Position numbers and translations under genes: made by a program | Origin: Siphonodentalium dalli | Lineage: Eukaryota > Mollusca > Scaphopoda > Gadilida > Siphonodentaliidae | Length of the DNA stretch: 64,000 nt | Direction: 5' to 3' | Assembly: GCA_032622095.1 (NCBI GenBank) | Contig: CP136068.1 | Coordinates: 185,386,796 to 185,450,795, forward strand | Notes under the pieces: generated by a model | Database searches by the model: none | Told to the model about the DNA's origin: nothing | The model's input: the letters and a program-made list of their open reading frames with translations, nothing else | Part shown: in pieces, positions 23,460 through 34,809 of the stretch | Position numbering within the stretch: the stretch's first letter is position 1 | Layout: each line of letters opens with the position of its first letter

Positions 23460-23841
23460 TCTGTCATTTGCAGAATGAGGTCCACAGAGGGTGAATTTGG
23501 TGACACTATTCCACACGGCGGGCTAGCATCACAAAATTCACCATCTGGGCACCTCATTCTTCTTAGACCTCAACTGCGATGGGAGACCTAGTATCAGATT
23601 GAAGTTCCCCAGTTGATGTTGGTGATTCACCCATTATAGTTACCTCGATTATGCATTTTATCTTCTGCAAATTAGGGGATATAGAAACTTCCCAGAAGGG
23701 AAAAGGTAACTAAAACAATGTTAACTTGATACTATAGCTCCTTCCCAGAAGATGATTCTTAAGCAGAATGAGATTCCCAGAGGGTTAATTTAGTGATGCT
23801 AGCCCGCCCTGCTAATGACAGAATGACACTAAATTCAGGCT
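23460..23841. repeat. Two damaged hairpin-MITE copies
   Basis: 23460-23560 (ATAGTGTGTCTGTCATTTGC, AGAATGAGGTCC...CACCTCATTCT) and 23761-23830 (AGCAGAATGAGATTCCCAGA, GGTTAATTTAGTGATGC) belong to the family at 12426-12678. The second runs into the tRNA-like sequence. Confidence 0.6.
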
Positions 23842-23892
23842 TGCTTTCAGTGGTAGAGATCCGGAGTCGAGCACTCTAACCACTGGGCCACC
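23842..23892 (-). repeat. tRNA-like (SINE-type) sequence, A-box part only
   Basis: Read on the minus strand: GGTGGCCCAGTGGTTAGAGT, then GCTCGACTCCGGATCTCTAC. TGGCCCAGTGG fits the Pol III A box and D-arm, and CTCGACTCCGGATC resembles the anticodon arm. No B box (GGTTCGANTCC) or acceptor closure follows, so this is not a functional tRNA gene. It is best read as the head of a tRNA-derived SINE and appears to have seeded the adjoining satellite. Confidence 0.55.
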
Positions 23893-26800
23893 ATGTAGTA
23901 ATATTTTTATGGTGGCCAATAGGGCGGAGATCTGGGCCACCACCTAGTAATATTTTTATGGTGGCCGATAGGGTGGAGATATGGGCCACCACGTAGTAAT
24001 AGTTTTATGGTGGCCAATAGGGTGGAGATCTGGGCCACCGCGTAGTAATAGTTTTATGGTGGCCAATAGGGTGGAGATCTGGGCCACCACGTAGTAATAG
24101 TTTTATGGTGGCCAATAGGGTGGAGATCTGGGCCACCACGTAGTAATAGTTTTATGGTGGCCAATAGGGTGTAGATCTGGGCCATCACGTAGTAATAGTT
24201 TTAAGGTGGCCAATAGGGCGGAGATCTGGGCCACCACGTAGTAATAGTTTTAAGGTGGCCAATAGGGTGGAGAGCTGGGCCATCACGTAGTAATAGTTTT
24301 AAGGTGGCCAATAGGGTGATGATCTGGGCCACCACGTAGTAATAGTTTTATGGTGGCCAATAGGGCGGAGATCTGGGCCACCACGTAGTAATAGTTTTAT
24401 GGTGGCCAATATGGTGATGATCTGGGCCACCACGTAGTAATAGTTTTATGGTGGCCAATAGGGTGGAGATCTGGGCCATCACGTAGTAATAGTTTTATGG
24501 TGGCCAATAGGGCGGAGATCTGGGCCATCACGTAGTAATAGTTTTATGGTGGCCAATAGGGTGGAGATCTGGGCCACCACGTAGTAATAGTTTTATGGTG
24601 GCCAATAGGGCGGAGATCTGGGCCACCACGTAGTAATAGTTTTAAGGTGGCCAATAGGGTGGATATCTGGGCCACCACGTAGTAATAGTTTTATGGTGGC
24701 CAATAGGGTGGAGATATGGGCCACCGCGTAGTAATAGTTTTAAGGTGGCCAATATGGTGGAGATCTGGGCCACCACGTAGTAATAATTTTATGGCGGCCA
24801 ATAGGGTGGTGATCTGGGCCACCACGTAGTAATAGTTTTATGGTGGCCAATAGGGCGGAGATGTGGGCCACCGCGTAGAAATAGTTTGATGGTGGCCAAT
24901 AGGGTGGAGATCTGGGCCACCACGTAGTAATAGTTGTATGGTGGCCAATAGGGCGGAGATCTGGGCCACCACGTAGTAATAGTTTTATGGTGGCCAATAG
25001 GGCGGAGATCTGGGCCACCGCGTAGTAATAGTTTTATGGTGGCCAATAGGGCGGAGATCTGGGCCACCGCGTAGTAATAGTTTTATGGTGGCCAATAGGG
25101 TGATGATCTGGGCCACAACGTAGTAATAGTTTTATGGTGGCCAATAGGGTGGAGATATGGGCCACCATGTAGCAATAGTTTTAAGGTGGCCAATAGGATG
25201 GTGATATGGGCCACCGCGTAGTAATAGTTTTATGGTGGCCAATAGGTGGAGATCTGGCCACCACGTAGTAATAGTTTTATGGTGGCCAATAGGGTGGAGA
25301 TATGGGCCACCGCGTAGTAATAGTTTTATGGTGGCCAATAGGTGGAGATCTGGCCACCACGTAGTCGTAGTTTTATGGTGGCCAATAGGGTGGAGATCTG
25401 GGCCACCACGTAGTGATAGTTTTATGGTGGCCAATAGGGTGGAGATATGGGCCACCACGTAGTAATAGTTTTATGGTGGCCAATAGGATGGAGATCTGGG
25501 CCACAACGTAGTAATAGTTTTATGGTGGCCAATAGGGTGGAGATCTGGGCCACAACGTAGTAATATTTTTATGGTGGCCAATATGGTGGAGATCTGGCCA
25601 CCACGTAGTAATAGTTTTATGGTGGCCAATAGGGTGGAGATCTGGGCCACAACGTAGTAATATTTTTATGGTGGCCGATAGGGTGGAGATCTGGGCCACC
25701 ACGTAGTAATAGTTGTATGGTGGCCAATAGGGTGGAAATCTGGGCCACCGCGTAGTAATAGTTTTATGGTGGCCAATAGAGCGGAGATCTGGGCCACCGC
25801 GTAGTAATAGTTTTATGGTGGCCAATAGGGTGATGATCTGGGCCACAACGTAGTAATAGTTTTATGGTGGCCAATAGGGTGGAGATCTGGGCCACCACGT
25901 AGTAATAGTTTTATGGTGGCCAATAGGGTGGAGATATGGCCACCACGTAGTAATAGTTTTATGGTGGCCAATAGGGTGGAGATATGGGCCACCGCGTAGT
26001 CATAGTTTTATGGTGGCCAATAGGTGGAGATCTGGCCACCACGTAGTAATAGTTTTATGGTGGCCAATAGGGTGGAGATATGGGCCACCGCGTAGTCATA
26101 GTTTTATGGTGGCCAATAGGTGGAGATCTGGCCACCATGTAGTAACAGTTTGATGGTGGCCAATAGGGTGGTGATCTGGGCCACCACGTAGTAATAGTTT
26201 TATGGTGGCCAATAGGGCGGAGATCTGGGCCACCACGTAGTAATAGTTTTATGGTGGCCAATAAGGTGGAGATTTGAACCACCACGTAGTCGTAGTTTTA
26301 TGGTGGCCAATATGGTGGAGATCTGGGCCACCACATAGTAAAAGTTTTATGGTGGCCAATATGGTGGAGATCTGGGCCACCACATAGTAAAAGTTTTATG
26401 GTGGCCAATAGGGTGGAGATCTGGGCCACCACGTAGTAATAGGTTTATGGTGGCCAATAGGGTGATGATCTGGGCCACCACGTAGTAATAGTTTTATGGT
26501 GGCCAATAGGGTGGAGATCTGAACCACCACGTAGTCATAATTTTATGGTGACCAATAGGGTGGATATCTGGGCCACCACGTAGTAATAGTTTTATGGTGG
26601 CCAATAAGGTGGAGATTTGGACCACCACGTAGTAATAGGTTTATGGTGGCCAATAAGGTGGAGATTTGGACCACCACGTAGTAATAGGTTTATGGTGGCC
26701 AATATGGTGGAGATCTGGGCCACCACATAGTAATAGGTTTATGGTGGCCAATAAGGTGGAGATTTGGACCACCACGTCACTAGTAGTGTTATGGTGGCCA

Positions 26801-27115
26801 ATATGGTGGAGATCTGGCCACCATGTAGTAACAGTTTGATGGTGGCCAATAGGGTGGTGATCTGGGCCACCACGTAGTAATAGTTTTATGGTGGCCAATA
26901 GGGTGGAGATCTGGACCACCACGTAGTAATATTTTTATGGTGGCCAATAGGGTGGTGATCTGGGCCACCACGTAGTAATAGTTGTATGGTGGCCAATAGG
27001 ATGGTGATATGGGCCACCACGTATTAATATTTGTATGGTGGTCAATAGGGCGGAGATCTGGGCCACCGCGTAGTAATAGGTTTATGGTGGCCAACAGGGT
27101 GGTGATCTGGGCCAC
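23887..27115 (+). repeat. 49-bp satellite, about 66 copies
   Basis: Monomer approximately TAGTAATAGTTTTATGGTGG, CCAATAGGGTGGAGATCTGG, GCCACCACG. Each unit contains inverted GGTGGCC...GGGCCACC, so units can form hairpins. Recurrent substitutions (GCG for ACG, CGGAG for TGGAG, ATGATC) recur in blocks, showing block copying. Long minus-strand frames (WWPRSPPYWPP and similar) are repeat translation, because 49 bp is not a multiple of three and three units restore the frame. Confidence 0.95.
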
Positions 27116-28085
27116 CACTCCTTAACTAGTATTTTTATGGCGGCCAATAGGGTGGGGACCACCCCTTTACTAGTAGTTTTATGGTGGCCAATAGAGTGGA
27201 GACCACACCTTAACTAGTAGTTTCATTGTGGCCAATAGGGTGGGGACCACCCCTTAACTAGTATTTTTATGGTGGCCAATATGGTGGGGATCACCCCTTA
27301 ACTAGTAGTTTTATGGCAACCAATAGGGTGGGGACCACCCCTTAACTAGTATTTTATGGTGGCCAATAGGGTGTGGACCACCCATTAACTAGCAGTTTTA
27401 TAGTGGCCAATATGGTGGAGACCACCCCTTAACTAGTAGTTTTATGGTGGCCAATAGGGTGTGGACCACCCATTAACTAGTAGTTTTATGGTGGCCAATA
27501 TGGTGGGGACCACCCCTTAACTAGTATTTTATGGTGGCCAATAGGGTGGGAACCACCCCTTAACTAGTATTTTATGGTGGCCAATAGGGTGGGGACCACC
27601 CCTTAACTAGTATTTTTATGGTGGCCAATATGGTGGGGATCACCCCTTAACTAGTAGTTTTATGGCAACCAATAGGGTGGGGACCACCCCTTAACTAGTA
27701 TTTTATGGTGGCCAATAGGGTGTGGACCACCCATTAACTAGCAGTTTTATAGTGGCCAATATGGTGGAGACCACCCCTTAACTAGTAGTTTTATGGTGGC
27801 CAATAGGTTGGGGACCACCCCTTAACTAGTAGTTTTATGCTGGCCAATATGGTGGGGATCACCACGTCACTAGAAGTATTATGGTGGCCAATAGGGTGAG
27901 GGCCACAACTTAACTAGTAGTTTTATGGCGACCACTAGGGTGTGAATCACCACGTCACTAGTAGTCTTATGCGGGCCAATAGGGTGGGGATCACCACGTC
28001 ACTAGTAGTCTTATGCTGGCTAATAGGGTGAGGATCTGGACCACCACGTCACTTGTAGTTTTATGGTGGCCAATAGGGTGGGGAT
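27116..28085 (+). repeat. ~44-bp satellite derived from the 49-bp one
   Basis: Unit approximately TTAACTAGTAGTTTTATGGT, GGCCAATAGGGTGGGGACCA, CCCC. It keeps the TTTTATGGTGGCCAATAGG core and replaces the rest. A ~349-bp block is duplicated (ATGGCAACC landmark at 27313 and 27662). The last units are mixed forms carrying CACCACGTCACTAG. Confidence 0.9.
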
Positions 28086-28124
28086 CTTACATATATAAGC
28101 CTAAATAATTCATTTTCCTTGTAG

Positions 28125-28305
28125 GACGAGCATCGGGAAGGGATGTATATAAAGGATGAGCATCGGGAAGGGATGTATATTTCCCGGTTGGACCAGCCGA
28201 TTGATATCGCCCAACACCGTTACAGAGAGAAGCAGGATTTGTGGTCACGTGACATCACGTTGATGGATCTACAAGAGGAGAGCGCAGACTACGAGAATGA
28301 AGACG
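28125..28305 (+). CDS. Candidate internal protein-coding exon, product unknown
   Basis: A 181-bp open segment lies between a good acceptor (pyrimidine-rich TTTTCCTTGTAG, with CTAAAT as a possible branch point ~20 nt upstream) and a good donor (ACG|GTAAGT). Read from its first base it encodes 60 residues plus one base, so phase 0 in, phase 1 out. The peptide starts with a ten-residue direct repeat, DEHREGMYIK then DEHREGMYIS, followed by a charged, probably helical stretch (QHRYREKQDLWSRD) and an acidic end (QEESADYENED). No domain is recognised. Codon-like composition is GC-richer than the surroundings. The satellite ends only 37 bp before the exon, so the whole ~4.2 kb array would be the 3' part of the preceding intron. 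No partner exon was identified in the window, so a chance frame is still possible. Confidence 0.5.
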
Positions 28306-29160
28306 GTAAGTTTGATATACGCATGTCACGTGATATTCTCCGAGTGTAGACTACGATTTAGATACACAGGGGCCTGTAACGCGCTCCGCTGCCCCTTTAC
28401 ACTGCCACTATATACCTTGATTGACACCGTCCCCATATTGGAAGCCCAGGGGGTATATGAATTTCATATGGGTTCGATAGACGCCCGCTTGTTTTTCTTG
28501 GAACTCACTTCGCTTCATATGACACCGTATCCGGCAACTCGCCCTGTTACATATATTACAACCCACCGAGGTTTTACCCCTTTGTCCTGACACGGCTCTT
28601 ATGTGTCCATCAGCGTGATCGTGATTTGGTGTCACATGCATTATTTTAAGATACATTTTAGATGTATGTTTCCGTTCGTATTCTGTATGGCACCAAATGG
28701 TTTTCTATGATGAAATACATGCAAAACATATCGTGCAAACTTGCTAGTGCGTGAACGTACCACAATGTTCCCATTACTAGACAACACATTCTAATCCATC
28801 TATATGGATTATATGTATACATTACGCATAAACATGTTGACAAGTAACCCAAAACGTTATTTGGGGAACGGTAGAATATAAATATGACATGACCACATAC
28901 ACCCTTAAGCTTCTCGCGAACATGGATTCGATTTCATTCCTTGCTTACAATTTCGATCGCTGTATCTCTTTACAAACAAAGCTCTTATGTAATGAGAACA
29001 TTCTGTTCAAATGTTGTGTCCGCTTTACATACTTTCTGCGTTGATATCACTTGCACTCCATGCGATATATCGTCCCATATATGGCTGCGTGCATGCGACT
29101 GTTTGAACCTCCATGTGTGTAGTTAAATGAAGCGGTTTACACTATGTATGTTCCAAGGGC
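28306..29160. other. Non-coding stretch after the candidate exon
   Basis: It begins with the putative donor GTAAGT. No further exon with matching phase and splice signals could be picked by eye. Confidence 0.4.
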
Positions 29161-29990
29161 CGCAGCGCGTTATCCCACAATCAAACACCAGCACATTACA
29201 TTCATTTATGCCTCAATAAAACACAACCACATTACATTCATTTATGCCTCAATAAAACACAACCACATTACATTCATTTATGTCAAATATATCAATTTAT
29301 CCCTCAATGAAACACACACAAAATACATTCATTATCACTCAATAAAACACACCCAAACTACATTCATTTATACCTCAATAAAACACACCAAACCACATTC
29401 ATTTATCTCTCAATAAAACACACGAAACTAGATGCGTTTATCCCCAATAAAACACACACAAACTGTATCCCTACGTACATTTATCCCTTAATAATACACA
29501 CCCAAACTACATTCACTTATCCGGCAATCAAACACACACAAACTACATTCATTTATACCTCAATAAATCACACCAAACTACATCAATTTATCCCTGAATA
29601 TAGCACACCCAAACTACATTCATTTGTTCCCCAATAAAGCACACCCAAACTACATCCATTTATCCCTCAATAAAACACATACATACTACATACAGTTATC
29701 CATCAATAAAACGCACCCAAAGCACATTCATTTACCCGCAATCAAATACACCCAAACTACATTATTTTATACCTCAATAAAACACACCCAAACTACATTA
29801 ATTTATTCCGCAATCAAACACATCCAAACCACATTCATTTATCACTCAATAAAACACCCCCAAACTACATTCATTTACCCGTAATCAAACACACCCAAAC
29901 TACATTCATGTATACCTCAATAAAACACACACAAACTACATCCATTTTTCCCACAATAATGCACACCCAAACTACATTCATAACAAGCAA
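29160..29990 (+). repeat. 36-bp minisatellite, about 23 copies
   Basis: Unit approximately CTCAATAAAACACACCCAAA, CTACATTCATTTATAC. Because 36 is divisible by three, frames such as TSIKHTQTTFIY repeat as 12-residue units and stay open for up to 90 codons. They end at stops in different units, so a coding role is not supported. Confidence 0.9.
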
Positions 29991-30137
29991 CGGTTTGGAA
30001 AATAATAGAAATACACATTAGCAATATATGCTACGCACCTTGGTCGTATATATGTATACACACCAAACGGGTTATAGCCTATACACATATTGTCTGCCCT
30101 GAACACACGGGCCCCATGCTAAAATAGAATTATAATA
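29991..30137 (+). repeat. Left copy of a diverged local duplication
   Basis: AATAATAGAAATACACATTA and GCTACGCACCTTGGTC recur at 31190-31240, and GAACACACGGGCCCCATGCT recurs (altered) near 31545. Confidence 0.65.
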
Positions 30138-30705
30138 ACATTTACGACACCATAGCTAAACTAGTATACCCACCACAAATAATTGTTTACGACACCATAT
30201 ATAGCTAAACCAGTATATATACCCACAACAATTCATTGTTATCGACACCATATATAGCTAAACTAGTATACCCACCACACATCATTGTTTACGACACCAT
30301 ATATAGCTAAACCAGTATACCACAACAATTCATTGTTTACGACACCATAGCTAAACTAGTATACCCACCACAAATCATTGTTTACGACACCATATATAGC
30401 TAAACCAGTATACCACAACAATTCATTGTTTACGACACCATAGCTAAACTAGTATACCCACAACAAATCATTGTTTACGACACCATATATAGCTAAACCA
30501 GTATACCACAACAATTCATTGTTTACGACACCATAGCTAAACTAGTATACCCACCACAAATCATTGTTTACGACACCATATATAAGTATACCCACAACAA
30601 ATAATTGTTTACGACACCATATATAAGTATACCCACAACAAATCATTGTTATCGACACCATAGATAGCTAAACCAGTATACCCACAACAAATAATTGTTT
30701 CTGCG
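30138..30705 (+). repeat. 45-53-bp minisatellite, about 12 copies
   Basis: Unit approximately TTTACGACACCATATATAGC, TAAACTAGTATACCCACCAC, AAATCATTG. Copies with and without the ATAT insertion alternate (45 and 48 bp), giving a ~93-bp dimer. Confidence 0.9.
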
Positions 30706-31603
30706 TTTTATCAGACCAAGTTGATCAGTGGATGCGCGAATTTCCTGCTACCTATTATACACTTCACGATATATACCCCACCCCTCACAATACTTATAGT
30801 CCAACGAGGTGTCATATATATTAAAACATGCGAACTCCATGTTAACATGCATGTCAGTAGCAGGTATATGACTTGCGGGTGGAGAATGTTTGTGAACTCC
30901 ATGTTAAAATGCATGTTGGTAGCATATATATGACTTGCGGGCGGAGAATGTTTGTGAACTCCATGTTAAAATGCATGTTGGTAGCATATATATGACTTGC
31001 GGGCGGAGAATGGTTGTACACTTCATGGACGGAGTATGTTTGTTCTTCTTAACGAGTATGTTTTGTTTTCGTGTTTAATCATGAATCAGCACATACAATA
31101 TCCGCCATTATGGGGACTGGTGCAGAAAAAAAAATATTGAGTGAAAATTGCAGAATCTTCAAATTTATATAGCATTCAAGCAGCGGTTTTGAAAATAATA
31201 GAAATACACATTAACAATATGCTACGCACCTTGGTCTGCATGTCTTTATAATTGTTTCTGCGTTTTATCAGACCAAGTTGATCAATGGATGCGCGAATTT
31301 CCTGCTATACATGTTATAAACTTTCACGACAGATCACCACCAACAATACGTAGTCCAACGAGGTGTCATATATATTATAACATGCGAACTCCATGTTGGT
31401 AGCATATATATGACTTGCGGACGGAGAATGTTTGTTCTTCTTAACGAGTATGCTTCCGTATGTTTAGACTTCGTGCATTTCTAGCAGTGACCCAAACGTG
31501 TTACAACCTATGTATACATGTAGGCTACATATCGTCTGATCATGAACTCACGGGCTCCATGCTAAAATGGACTCAGTGGATCCACGAATTACCTGACACG
31601 ACA
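30706..31603 (+). repeat. Local duplications including a ~68-bp array
   Basis: The block GAACTCCATGTTAAAATGCA...GACTTGCGGGCGGAGAATG repeats about three times at 30831-31016 and again near 31383-31430. The block TTTCTGCGTTTTATCAGACC...GCGCGAATTTCCTGCT occurs at ~30699 and ~31255. Related sequence continues past 31604 into the 6.7-kb duplication. Confidence 0.75.
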
Positions 31604-33254
31604 GAACCCCCTCCATACTTAGTTCAACGATGTGTGAGGAGGAGGCTAGGAGCATATATATATTATAACATGCGGACATGTGGAATGCATGTTGGCAGCA
31701 TACATGATTCGCGGGCGGAGAATGTTTGTTCTTCTGGACGTGTATGCATCCGCGTGTTTAGACTTCGTGTTGCATCGCGAATCGCCGCAAAGAAGATCCG
31801 CCATTGAATATAAGCCGACAAATAAAGAGTACATATGGGACCGCGGCGTTTTCTGAATAGAAGGCATACTTGTGGATGACTCTCGCGTCTTCTTGTAATC
31901 TATATGGCAACCAAGCTCTGAAACATCACACCAAAGTTCGTTTCGGTTGTTGATCCGTTCCGTCCACAAATAAATGCTGACTTTTAGATTACCTGCACTC
32001 GGATGACATTATACCGAAAATCACTGAACAATAGTCATAACCGTACATTGTGGACGCGGATCCGGACATTATGGACACCACAATCCGGAAAATTCTATCA
32101 CACAAGGACATTATTCTGAAGACCACGGAAATAAGTATTGTATGCATTATTATTATTATTAGAGTACAATCCCATAGTTAAAATCGTCCCCTGGTTTTTG
32201 GTAAAGCACACCAATTCCCAAGGCTGGCGAATGAATATATAGTTCAGTGATTATCCCATTACATATAAATATATAGGTTAAACTGGCGTGGTCACTCAAC
32301 CGTACGCTCCCTTGATCCCTAATTCATTTCCAAATGATCCTATAATATACATACAATTGTATATCTTATAATTGAGCACAGTTATTCTATATAATATACC
32401 AACGTCCACGCTGCTTCCAGACAGAGCAGAATGTTATTTTAATGACTAATTTGGGTGGGCAATAAGACAGCCAATTCATGGATATGCCCTCTCCAGGCAA
32501 GGAACACTCAGCCCATCTGGTGGATAGTTATCCCAGATGGGTTAGCATAGATTTTGTTGTTTTTTTCTCTTTTAATCTGTATGAACCTTATTATCTTCAC
32601 TATTATTTTGTGCATATTTTGTTTGAGTTGCACTTTGTCAATAAATCTCTCTCCCATTGTTAGGCACACACAACGTATAACAGACAAATCGCACGGGCGT
32701 TTCTACAAGCCCATGTGCATGGCCTCTGGTATAATAATTGAAGTTACTGTGAAACAATCGTGCGACTTGTTTGCCATGAGTGGCGTGTGTCGAACAATGG
32801 GATATAACTCAACTATTATTTTACCAGTCTTGAGAATTGGTGTGCTTTACAAATACAGTATACAATATATATACATCAACAGGGCGAGTGGAAGGGTGGC
32901 CATAGTAACACATATATATTATTTATTAACTGGTAGAATAACTACATTTATTATAATTGTTCCACAGAACTAATCCAGTTCCGAAAATATTCACAGGTAC
33001 TCAGGACAACTAATGACCACCAAACGAATTAACATTCACATTTAGAACCACAGAATAGTGATATATCCAATAATCCAACTGAATAACCACTTCACTATAT
33101 TTGGTGGACATTTGAATACACACTTTGGGAATTATATTGTCCGCATATCCGAGATAACGAATAACACAACTTGTATCTGGAAAATCTGGAGGAACCAATG
33201 GACTGGTAGTAATTTCGAAACAGATTTCTTGTAACAGCGTTTGTCATATAATAA
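31604..33254 (+). repeat. Segment A of the 6,685-bp tandem duplication (first copy)
   Basis: Identical by eye to 38289-39939 at an offset of exactly 6,685 bp. It ends at TAA (33252-33254), where the first copy carries a 3,854-bp insertion and the second does not. Near 32155-32275 it contains a dispersed repeat (CAATCCCATAGTT..., CACACCAATTCCCAAGGCTG, GGCGAATG) related to 41536-41705. Frames of up to 139 codons are present in both copies but match nothing recognisable. Confidence 0.9.
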
Positions 33255-33754
33255 CAAGAAAACCATAGTCAGAAATGGTAACGCCACCAAGATCGTATTA
33301 TTAGCCATAAATATAAATCATAATATAAAATATATTGGTTACATGAATGGACCGCCTCAGAATTCCGTTAAGATAAGTAATTCTTCAAATTATTACAATG
33401 AACTACGGCTTATAAATTACTGCAGGTTTCTCATTCGCCACACCAGAATGCTTCTAAATGCGGATCAAAGCTAAGAGTGCGTGGCACAGCCATTGTTCAT
33501 AGACATTTTACAGATAGCGAGAATGATGCATGCTGGGAACGAAAGCATCCACAGCAAAGCCATGTGCTTACGGGGGCATGCGTTTATTATAGGGGATTTA
33601 TGGTGGGCCTATAAAACTAATTATAACTTTGTTATCTGTCATAGTTTATGCGTGAAATTTTAAACATATATACCTGGACATCTACCCCTTCCAGAATGTT
33701 GAAAAACATTTTCAGTTGCTCATCGTATTTTTATAGACGAAATAGTCCGAAATT

Positions 33755-34487
33755 CCAGAAAATTGCGCTAACTGCTCAATGTTTTAATGTGTTACAAAAC
33801 GTCTGATAAAAATAGTTCTATCGGGAATATTCACACCATTTTTTTTCAGAGAACATAGTGTAAATATAGTCCTATCGGGATATCGTAAAGGAGATTAATT
33901 AAACCCCTCAGACTGCCGAAACTGACGACATTAAATTCGCTTTTTCGTGTCCCGCGGAAATGAAACTTGTCTGTCCATTGATGACGTTATTTATTTGACA
34001 TAGTATTTTTTTCTTCTGTTGTATTTGAACACTTGTTGCACGCGCAGGCTGCACGATCATAATAACTTCAACCGATAAGCGCCGACTGATACCCGCGCAA
34101 CAGTTTGTCTCAAATAAATTGTTATCAAAACGCAGGTTTATGGCCGCGGACATAAGCCGATTAAGTGTAATGTAATTTATCCATGAATTTGACTGAAAAA
34201 TTGTGATTCTATCACCATTAGCCACGAAAATGGGACCTCTAAACAGGCAAGTTTGATTTTCGGCGGACACGAACAAGCGAATTTATTGTCGGCAGTTTCG
34301 GCAGTCTGAGGGTTAATTAATCCCGAATTAAACGGAACTACTTTACGATAGTCCGATAGGACTATGTTTACTCTATGCATGTTCTCTGAAAAAATAGTGT
34401 GAATATTCCCGATAGAACTCTTTTTATCAGACGTTGTGTAACACCTTAAAACATTGAGCAGTTATAGCGCAAACCGAAATGTGTTGT
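33755..34487. mobile_element. Nested TIR element with ~220-bp arms
   Basis: The left arm (TTGCGCTAACTGCTCAATG, CAAAACGTCTGATAAAAA, ATCGGGAATATTCACACC, CCTCAGACTGCCGAAACTG) is mirrored on the right (CAGTTTCGGCAGTCTGAGG ... CATTGAGCAGTTATAGCGC). It lies inside the dispersed element, interrupting the phrase CCGAAAT, which flanks both sides and may be part of the target duplication. The ~310-bp centre holds no recognised gene. Confidence 0.75.
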
Positions 34488-34809
34488 CTTGCAAGATATC
34501 CCACCGCTTTAGCTAAATTTACCTTCCTACAATATCCATAAAGAGGATCATATATTATATACCCACGGTTTTAATTATAGAATATAAAATATATTGGTTT
34601 CGCGAATGACCAACTCAGAATTCCGTTAAAATAACAATAACAACCAGCACCTATAACGAACCGTTTTACTGGACTTGGCCTACTGGTCGCGTAGTTCCGA
34701 CTTTTAAATAAACGGAATTTCCAACTCTATAAATAAAAGCCCCACAATGCATTCGCCCTGTCCACCACGCAATATCAAAATCTCAGCAGCTAGATACACC
34801 ACAGGTGGC

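Noticed and set aside
23842-23892. Functional tRNA gene on the minus strand
   Set aside because: Only the D-arm and anticodon-arm-like part is present; no B box, T-arm or acceptor pairing could be found downstream.
24740-27118. Long minus-strand frames with repeating WWPRSPPYWPP-like residues
   Set aside because: They are translations of the 49-bp satellite; the period is not divisible by three, several frames are open at once, and stops vary between units.
29144-29884. 12-residue repeat protein (TSIKHTQTTFIY...)
   Set aside because: The 36-bp DNA period keeps a frame open by arithmetic; frames end at different stops and neighbouring units are frameshifted.
31646-31969. 107-codon minus-strand frame, repeated at 38331-38654
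   Set aside because: Identical copies come from the segmental duplication, and the region overlaps locally duplicated non-coding sequence; no independent evidence of coding.
32554-32973. 139-codon open frame with a hydrophobic N terminus, repeated at 39239-39658
   Set aside because: It recurs only because of the recent duplication, overlaps a dispersed repeat, has no recognised domain, and its length is plausible by chance in AT-rich DNA with few stops.
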